Notes under the pieces: generated by a model | Seen by the model: the letters and a program-made list of their open reading frames with translations, nothing else | The model's database searches: none | Told to the model about the DNA's origin: nothing | Made by a program: the position numbers and the translations under genes | Shown here: positions 1 through 4,250 of the stretch, one piece after another | How the letters are laid out: each line of letters opens with the position of its first letter | How positions within the stretch are numbered: the stretch's first letter is position 1 | NCBI GenBank assembly: GCA_030526935.1 | Contig: JAUNBY010000056.1 | Coordinates: 6,503 to 11,993 of the forward strand | Source of the DNA: Clostridia bacterium | Lineage (GTDB): Bacteria > Bacillota > Clostridia > Christensenellales > Aristaeellaceae | Reading direction: 5' to 3' | DNA length: 5,491 nt

Positions 1-250
1 GTATCGCGCACTTTATAGTGGCGACTATGGCTGTAGCGTATACGTCGTCAGTGGTAGGGTTTTCTATCGTGCTGTCGCGTTGCGCGGCAAGCAATATGCG
101 CTGGTCGGCTTTAAGAGCGTTTTCTATGGCGGCAATTGACTTATCGCGATCGATATCGAGCTTCATCGTTATCTCGGGATAGGCGATAATGCCTCTGAGC
201 GGTATGAGCGGTAGGCGGTTTTGTGCGGTATCTTCGTTGGTATTCTGCAT
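1..250 (-). CDS. lon: Lon ATP-dependent protease, N-terminal fragment (runs off left edge)
   Basis: Reading down from the ATG at 248-250 gives 83 residues before the window ends. They match the start of the Lon substrate-binding (LAN/LON) domain. The residues LPLIPLRGIIAYPE (13-26) correspond to the family's LPxxPLRGxVxFP block. They are followed by DRDKSIAAIENAL (34-46), an ILLAAQRD strand (52-59) and ENPTTDDVYATAIVATIK (63-80), the usual 'P-x-x-DD-x-Y-x-x-G-x-x-A-x-I' stretch. Lon is a cytoplasmic AAA+ serine protease that degrades misfolded and regulatory proteins. The ATPase and Ser-Lys protease domains would lie outside the window. A GAGGAG ribosome binding site (257-262) sits 6 bases before the ATG and fixes the start. 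The gene lies 104 bases after the small secreted-protein gene, on the same strand. The family call is firm from the N-terminus, but intactness of the rest cannot be judged. Confidence 0.9.
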   Translation of the reverse strand, partial: MQNTNEDTAQNRLPLIPLRGIIAYPEITMKLDIDRDKSIAAIENALKADQRILLAAQRDSTIENPTTDDVYATAIVATIKCAI

Positions 251-287
251 TGCGGACTCCTCAGTTCATAATTCTGCTTTGACCACT

Positions 288-322
288 CGCCCCGAACGGA
301 GCGATGTGCCCGGAAGATCCGG
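288..322 (-). promoter_or_regulatory. Two small GC hairpins in the lon leader
   Basis: On the minus-strand RNA two stem-loops lie side by side between the secreted-protein gene and lon. The first (310-322) is a perfect 5-bp stem, CCGGA/UCCGG with a UCU loop. The second (288-303) is a 6-bp stem with a GUUC loop, and one of its pairs is a G-U wobble that exists only in the minus-strand transcript. Neither is followed by a U-tract, so they are unlikely to be intrinsic terminators. They may act as a leader structure or processing/stability element for lon mRNA. The hairpins are seen directly; the function is inferred and weak. Confidence 0.35.
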
Positions 323-354
323 TTTGATATTAAAAAAGCGGTTTTAATCAGCTT

Positions 355-831
355 CTAACGCTCGTCGGCGACAAAGTAAATATCGCCCTGGTGGTATTCG
401 TCCTGCCAGATGACCTGCTCGGCCTGGGCCACACCGTCGAGAACCTCATACCACAGCATTGTGCCAATGCCGTTTATGCCGGTTCCGTTTCTGCTCCTGA
501 GGACGAATGCGGTAACGCTGTCGTAGCTGGGCTGCTCGACCGGTATGCATATGAGCCAGCGCGTCCCGTCGTAATAGGCTACGGCGACGGTCGATTGTAC
601 GTCGAGGTCGAGTATCTGGGGCATGTTCTCATCCACAAATTGAGAAAGCTCCGAAGCGGTCGGTTCGTTTGAGGAAAAGTTAAGCGTTCTAATCGCCTTT
701 TTATACTCGCCGTAGCTCATGAGCGTAAGAGCCTGCTTAGCGTCTGATATGAGCTGTGAATCCAGCTGCGCGTATACCGTGGTTGTCGCGAGGGTCAATA
801 TCACGGTGAGTATTATTAAAATCTTTCGCAT
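355..831 (-). CDS. Small secreted protein of unknown function (158 aa)
   Basis: I do not recognise this family. The protein starts with a clear Sec signal peptide: MRK, a hydrophobic core (ILIILTVILTLATTT) and a VYA|Q signal peptidase I site at about residue 21. This leaves about 137 mature residues outside the membrane. There is no lipobox. The first mature part (about 22-52) is predicted helical, with an 'ALTLMSYGEYKKAIRTL' helix resembling one half of a TPR-like repeat. The rest looks beta-rich with many aromatics (VAVAYYDGTRWLICIPV, MLWYEVL, QGDIYFV). The ATG at 829-831 is chosen because an AAGGGG ribosome binding site lies 8 bases upstream; a GTG at 838-840 in the same frame would overlap that site. 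It begins 40 bases after the AI-2E family gene and is probably co-transcribed with it. It could be an extracytoplasmic partner of that membrane protein, but nothing in the sequence proves this. Confidence 0.8.
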   Translation of the reverse strand: MRKILIILTVILTLATTTVYAQLDSQLISDAKQALTLMSYGEYKKAIRTLNFSSNEPTASELSQFVDENMPQILDLDVQSTVAVAYYDGTRWLICIPVEQPSYDSVTAFVLRSRNGTGINGIGTMLWYEVLDGVAQAEQVIWQDEYHQGDIYFVADER

Positions 832-844
832 ACAAATCACCCCT

Positions 845-862
845 TAACGTTCTTTGACGTTA
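845..862. repeat. Inverted repeat TAACGT-N6-ACGTTA before the secreted-protein gene
   Basis: A perfect 6-bp inverted repeat with a 6-base spacer lies in the 40-base gap between the AI-2E gene and the secreted-protein gene, just upstream of the latter's ribosome binding site. It could be a protein-binding operator or a weak hairpin in the intercistronic RNA. It is AT-balanced and lacks a U-tract, so it is not a terminator. A repeat this short can arise by chance. Confidence 0.3.
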
Positions 863-871
863 TTATCAAAG

Positions 872-2149
872 CTATTGTTCCACGCTTTGCCCTGATGATT
901 TGTTCTTTTGCGAATGCGTCGCCTGACGATAGTTTTCATAGGTCGGTTCGAGCGTTTGAGGGTTGATACCCGCGAGATCGACGTAGCTGTCCGTCTTTGT
1001 GGGAAGTTTGCCCTTGCGAAGCCTTATCTCCATGGAACGCTTTACGAACGAATAAATCACGCCTACGGCCGGAACCGATATTATCATGCCCAATACGCCG
1101 AACAATCCGCCTCCTATAAGTATGGCTATGAGGACGCCCAACGAGGACAGACCCGTCGTATTGCCCAATATTTTGGGGCCTATGACGTTGCCGTCGATTT
1201 GCTGAAGCACGAGTATGAACACCGCGAATATGAGCGCTTTGAGCGGGTCGGTAAGCAGTATCAGAAGTATTGAGGGTATGGCGCCTATGAAGGGGCCGAA
1301 ATAGGGTATGATATTGGTGACGCCGATCACGACGCTTATCAACAGCGTATAAGGCATGGCCATAAGCGACATTCCGGCGAAGCAGATGACTCCTATTATG
1401 CTCGAGTCGAGCACCTTGCCCATTATGAATCCGCGAAACATGTTGTCGGTCTGGCGTATAACTTCCACTATCTTATTGGATATGCGCAATTTGAATATGG
1501 CGTATATGACCTTTTTACAGCGTGCTACTATGCTTTCACGGGCGTTCATGAAGTATATGGATACGATTATGCCGAGCAGAAAATTATATATCATCCTGCC
1601 CATCTCGACGACGCCCGCCGTGACCCGGCTCAAAACGGACAGCAGGTCATTTTCGAGGAAACTGCGAAGATTGGCTTCTATGTCGTTTATATATTTATCG
1701 ACCGCCTGGCTTATAGCGGGGTCGAGGGCCTGAAGCCGCGGCATAAGCCACGCCTCAACCGTACCCACGTACAGGTCGAAATTCGATATCAACTGCCTTA
1801 TGCCCGATATGACCTGAGGCAGTATTGTGCCGACTATAAAGGTTATAATTGCGATGAGAATAAAAACCGACACCACCGTTGAGAGCATGCGATAAAACTT
1901 GTCCAACCGGGCGCTTGGCTTTTTCTGGATCCGGGCGAGGAGTCTTTCGATATTATCTGCGATAGGGGCCATTATATAGGCTATGGCCATGCCGAGAAGT
2001 ATAGGGGAGAGTATACCCCCCACGTTGCGTAAAAACGCGCTCATCTGAGAGTAACGCAACATGAAGAAAAACGCGAAAAACGAGCACAATATAATAAGGA
2101 ATACGGTTACTCCCCAATTCCAGTAATTTCTGTATTTGTCTTTTATCAA
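872..2149 (-). CDS. AI-2E family transporter (YtvI-like membrane protein)
   Basis: This is a polytopic membrane protein of the AI-2E family (PF01594; relatives include B. subtilis YtvI and E. coli PerM/TqsA). With the start used here it has 425 residues. Hydrophobic segments lie at about 13-31, 44-62, 90-111, 186-201, 250-266, 268-300, 303-315 and 335-369. A long soluble amphipathic stretch at about 113-185 is usual for the family. The signature blocks are NIIPYFGPFIGAIP (279-292) and QQIDGNVIGPKILG (316-329). A polar cytoplasmic tail of about 55 residues ends the protein. Members export varied substrates; some are Na+/H+ antiporters, and the name does not prove autoinducer-2 transport. Two in-frame TTG starts compete. 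I prefer 2147-2149 because GAAAGGCGG, an 8-of-9 match to the ideal ribosome binding site, lies 9 bases upstream. TTG 2171-2173 would add 8 residues but has no such site. The gene has its own promoter. Confidence 0.9.
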   Translation of the reverse strand: MIKDKYRNYWNWGVTVFLIILCSFFAFFFMLRYSQMSAFLRNVGGILSPILLGMAIAYIMAPIADNIERLLARIQKKPSARLDKFYRMLSTVVSVFILIAIITFIVGTILPQVISGIRQLISNFDLYVGTVEAWLMPRLQALDPAISQAVDKYINDIEANLRSFLENDLLSVLSRVTAGVVEMGRMIYNFLLGIIVSIYFMNARESIVARCKKVIYAIFKLRISNKIVEVIRQTDNMFRGFIMGKVLDSSIIGVICFAGMSLMAMPYTLLISVVIGVTNIIPYFGPFIGAIPSILLILLTDPLKALIFAVFILVLQQIDGNVIGPKILGNTTGLSSLGVLIAILIGGGLFGVLGMIISVPAVGVIYSFVKRSMEIRLRKGKLPTKTDSYVDLAGINPQTLEPTYENYRQATHSQKNKSSGQSVEQ

Positions 2150-2158
2150 CGCTATAAT

Positions 2159-2167
2159 CCGCCTTTC
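2159..2167 (-). promoter_or_regulatory. Ribosome binding site that decides the TTG start of the AI-2E gene
   Basis: GAAAGGCGG on the minus strand matches GAAAGGAGG at 8 of 9 positions and ends 9 bases before the TTG at 2147-2149. The alternative TTG at 2171-2173 lies upstream of this site and has no purine-rich sequence at a suitable distance. The shorter protein, beginning M-I-K-D-K-Y, also fits the short N-terminal tail before the first helix that YtvI-like proteins usually have. Confidence 0.65.
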
Positions 2168-2237
2168 TTCCAAATATCGACGAGGTTATAGAATCAACCG
2201 CTAACGCGGAGTCATAAGTCGCGATCAAATTCCAAAA

Positions 2238-2294
2238 GCCTACGCGTCCGCGAATGCCGGGAGAATAGCCGCAAAAGTTTGGCGGACGTATGGC
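2238..2294 (-). promoter_or_regulatory. Stem-loop at the predicted 5' end of the AI-2E mRNA
   Basis: A 7-bp GC-rich stem is formed by CGTCCGC (2282-2288 read on the minus strand) and GCGGACG (2245-2251). It extends outward by TA/TA and GCC/GGC pairs, with a 1-base bulge on one side and a 2-base bulge on the other. The structure starts only 2-3 bases after the transcription start predicted from the promoter at 2303-2331, and it is followed by UUUUGG. A second GCGG inside the loop could pair with the same 5' arm, giving an alternative fold. A 5'-terminal stem like this can stabilise mRNA or act as an attenuator. The U-run is short, so termination would be weak. It does not match a riboswitch class I know. 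Confidence 0.45.
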
Positions 2295-2302
2295 GCTTTC
2301 AT

Positions 2303-2331
2303 ATTATAGCTTAATCTCATTCACCTTTCAA
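2303..2331 (-). promoter_or_regulatory. Sigma-A type promoter for the AI-2E gene
   Basis: On the minus strand, TTGAAA (2326-2331) and TATAAT (2303-2308) are separated by exactly 17 bases. That is one mismatch from the ideal -35 and a perfect -10. Transcription should start near 2295-2297, giving a leader of about 147 bases before the TTG start at 2149. The promoter lies about 100 bases downstream of the lipoprotein stop codon, so the AI-2E gene and the genes after it can be expressed independently of the kinase/lipoprotein pair. Confidence 0.8.
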
Positions 2332-2346
2332 GTGTATAATTGAGTA

Positions 2347-2375
2347 TTTTAGCTGTGTTTTAGCGGTTTAAGCGG
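2347..2375. repeat. Three imperfect 9-bp direct repeats upstream of the promoter
   Basis: On the plus strand the units are TTTTAGCTG (2347-2355), TTTTAGCGG (2358-2366) and TTTAAGCGG (2367-2375), with start-to-start spacing of 11 and 9 bases. They lie roughly 50-80 bases upstream of the predicted start of the minus-strand transcript. The A/T runs recur about once per helical turn, so the region could be intrinsically bent or could bind an activator in tandem. The repeats are visible; their role is inferred. Confidence 0.4.
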
Positions 2376-2426
2376 TATGCATAATGCTTTGAGCGCTCCT
2401 GTGCAAACGTCTTGTGACGCGTCCTT

Positions 2427-4250
2427 CTACGCGGCGTGCTCGGGGGTAATGGCGCCAAGGCCGAAGACGTATTCGCGGTAAGCGTCTTTCCAGACGATTC
2501 CCGTATCCTGCGCGATTTGGGCGATGTCGTCGGTATAGTCCTGCGGGGCGAAGACCACCGTATACACATCGTCGTCTCGAAGCGGTTGCCCGTTCACTGA
2601 GACAGACGCTATAGCGCCGTCGGCGGAGCGCTCGATATCGAGGCCGGAGGCAAAGTACTCGTATGAATCCTCGTGACCCTCATCGTCAAGAAGCGTCCGG
2701 CCGTCTGTGATGAGTTCGCGCACCCGCCCGCCCGTCAGACGGGCGGTCATAATGCTTTGGAGGTTGTAACCGGACAGAGGTATATCCACGTCGCCAATAG
2801 TGATGCCCCCGGCGTAGATTTTGCCATTCGACCCTCCGGCGACGGTAAAATGCCCGGTATACTCGCACATTGACACCATCGCGAAATCCCCCAAACCCTG
2901 CGCGTTAAGGGCGTTTGCTACGAATTGCGCGGTCTGCCGCTCGTCGAGCGTTTCGGTGACAATCGCCCTGTAGGTGTCCTCGACGTTTTTGAGCGTATCG
3001 GCGCGCCTGGTGTCGATTAATTCGAAAACGCCCTCCAGGTCGCCTCCGTTTGTGCAGACGTCGCGAATATACTCGCCCGCATCCGCTAGCACGTCTTCAT
3101 AGCCGGAATAGAGAAACGGCGCGGAATGACCGCGATTGAGTACTTCGTTCATAGTTGTGAATATCTCGGGGAGATCCGGGCTTTCGCCGGCCAGCGGCAA
3201 TATATCGCTCAAGCCGGAGTAGAAGAACATCTGCCCCTCTTCCGTGGAAAAATACTCCATGAGCTTCAACGCCTTCTCCAGTTTCTTTTCGTTGCCTTTT
3301 TCAGCAAGGCGCTTATTTATTCCAAGTTTTACGCCATAGGTGGTGGCGCAGAACTCGCTGTCCTCGCCGCGACCATATAGGGGGAACATGCCGAAGCTGT
3401 CCTGCGAGGCTCTGGTAAGCTCCACAAGTCTCGACTGGGAACCTACGACGTAGCTCATGGCGCATTCGCGGTTGGCGAGCATTTCATAGTCAGCGCTGTC
3501 GCCGTTTTCGATCTGAGAAGCTTCGAACGCGCCCGCGTCCAGCCAGTCTTTGAGCAGAGATATACCGCTTCCAAAGCCCGTCTCGGATGACGCCTCGCCT
3601 TTGGCGAAGTCGTTGGCCCACGAAGCGCCCTGGGGCGTTTGCAGGAAATCGCAATGAGACAATTCGCTCATTATCGTGAAATAGGTGCCCTGGTACTTGC
3701 CGGGTATCGCAAGGGGCATGATGCTGGATTCCCGCCGGATCTGTCTGATGAGCGCCATAAACTCCTCGTGGCTTTCGGGGGCTTTCCAGCCGTTTTCGCT
3801 AAAAAGAGTCTTGTTATACGCTATGCCGCGAACGGATGATGGCCCCTCGAGCAGATAAATCTTTCCGTCCACGTCAAGGTTATTAAGGGTGCTGATTTTA
3901 AAATTCCTCATAAAATCATAGCCTGACAGGTCGAGAAGGTTTTCCCGCTGAAGCTCGTCCGACGGAGCGTAGGTCATAATAACTATATCCGTCAGATCGT
4001 TCATCTGAAATCGGCGCAGCATATATGCCGAGGCCGCGCAACCGTAATAAGCGCTCTTTTCAAATGCGACGTCCGGGTGATTTTCTGAATAGGCTGTAAA
4101 AAAACTGTCAAACGACGGGTTGGCGGTAATTGTGAAAGCCGTAAGCACAACCGTTTCATCCCGCCTTGAGCAACCGCCGACGCAAGTGAGCGATATAAAC
4201 GTCGCTAACGCGAGCGCGGCAACCCGGGTCAATGAGGTGCGTATTCTCAT
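2427..4250 (-). CDS. Lipoprotein: solute-binding domain fused to 5'-nucleotidase C-terminal-like domain
   Basis: The 607-residue protein begins with a lipoprotein signal (hydrophobic core 10-22, lipobox VGGC, lipidated Cys27). Residues about 33-430 resemble family-1 (MalE-like) extracellular solute-binding proteins. Features include DLTDIVIMTYAPSDELQRENLLDLS (85-109), GKIYLLEGPSSVRGIAYNKTLFSENGW (129-155), SYVVGSQSRLVEL (266-278) and KLMEYFSTEEGQMFFYSG (329-346). Residues about 438-600 resemble the C-terminal domain of UshA/CD73-type 5'-nucleotidases (PF02872), with FVANALNA, AGGITIGDVDIPL, MTARLTGGRVRELI and VSVNGQPLRDDDVYTVVF. The catalytic metallophosphoesterase half (GNHE-type motifs) is absent, and the usual NSGGIR loop is replaced by SMCEYTGHF, so hydrolysis is unlikely. 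Six Cys remain after the lipobox. The ATG overlaps the kinase stop by 4 bases. No permease follows, so a sensory ligand-capture role with the kinase is my inference. A transport role with distant permeases remains possible. Confidence 0.85.
   Translation of the reverse strand: MRIRTSLTRVAALALATFISLTCVGGCSRRDETVVLTAFTITANPSFDSFFTAYSENHPDVAFEKSAYYGCAASAYMLRRFQMNDLTDIVIMTYAPSDELQRENLLDLSGYDFMRNFKISTLNNLDVDGKIYLLEGPSSVRGIAYNKTLFSENGWKAPESHEEFMALIRQIRRESSIMPLAIPGKYQGTYFTIMSELSHCDFLQTPQGASWANDFAKGEASSETGFGSGISLLKDWLDAGAFEASQIENGDSADYEMLANRECAMSYVVGSQSRLVELTRASQDSFGMFPLYGRGEDSEFCATTYGVKLGINKRLAEKGNEKKLEKALKLMEYFSTEEGQMFFYSGLSDILPLAGESPDLPEIFTTMNEVLNRGHSAPFLYSGYEDVLADAGEYIRDVCTNGGDLEGVFELIDTRRADTLKNVEDTYRAIVTETLDERQTAQFVANALNAQGLGDFAMVSMCEYTGHFTVAGGSNGKIYAGGITIGDVDIPLSGYNLQSIMTARLTGGRVRELITDGRTLLDDEGHEDSYEYFASGLDIERSADGAIASVSVNGQPLRDDDVYTVVFAPQDYTDDIAQIAQDTGIVWKDAYREYVFGLGAITPEHAA

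Larger units (their letters stand above)
2150..2426. other. Non-coding region between lipoprotein gene and AI-2E gene
   Basis: This gap holds the phased repeats, the promoter, the leader stem-loop and the ribosome binding site listed separately. Two short perfect palindromes also occur next to the lipoprotein stop: GAGCGCTC (2391-2398) and TATGCATA (2376-2383). I see no GC-rich hairpin followed by a T-run on the minus strand, so the upstream operon has no recognisable intrinsic terminator and may partly read through. A minus-strand frame opening at 2228 in the leader is a shadow of the AI-2E gene in another frame. Confidence 0.6.

Noticed and set aside
278..284. GGTCAAA on the minus strand upstream of lon, resembling a CtsR heat-shock box
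   Set aside because: CtsR sites need a tandem pair of the heptamer. Only one copy is present and no promoter elements surround it.
324..357. Possible intrinsic terminator after the secreted-protein gene (AAGC...GCTTTTTT)
   Set aside because: The best stems are 4 bp with an 11-base loop, or a purely A/U 7-bp stem. Neither is stable enough to call a terminator.
391..1733. Plus-strand open frames of about 90-125 codons at 391-672, 908-1273 and 1356-1733
   Set aside because: They lie entirely antisense to the secreted-protein and AI-2E genes, show no recognisable domains or credible ribosome binding sites, and read as low-logic translations of the complementary strand.
872..2149. Autoinducer-2 quorum-sensing export based on the family name AI-2E
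   Set aside because: The family name is historical; members have varied substrates and no luxS or other AI-2 gene is in the window.
1953..2228. Minus-strand frame beginning TTG at 2228 in the AI-2E leader, as a possible leader peptide or small gene
   Set aside because: Most of it overlaps the AI-2E gene in another frame, its start has no ribosome binding site, and it has no recognisable features.
2335..2340. TATAAT on the plus strand as a plus-strand promoter
   Set aside because: No acceptable -35 lies 16-18 bases upstream and no plus-strand gene follows.
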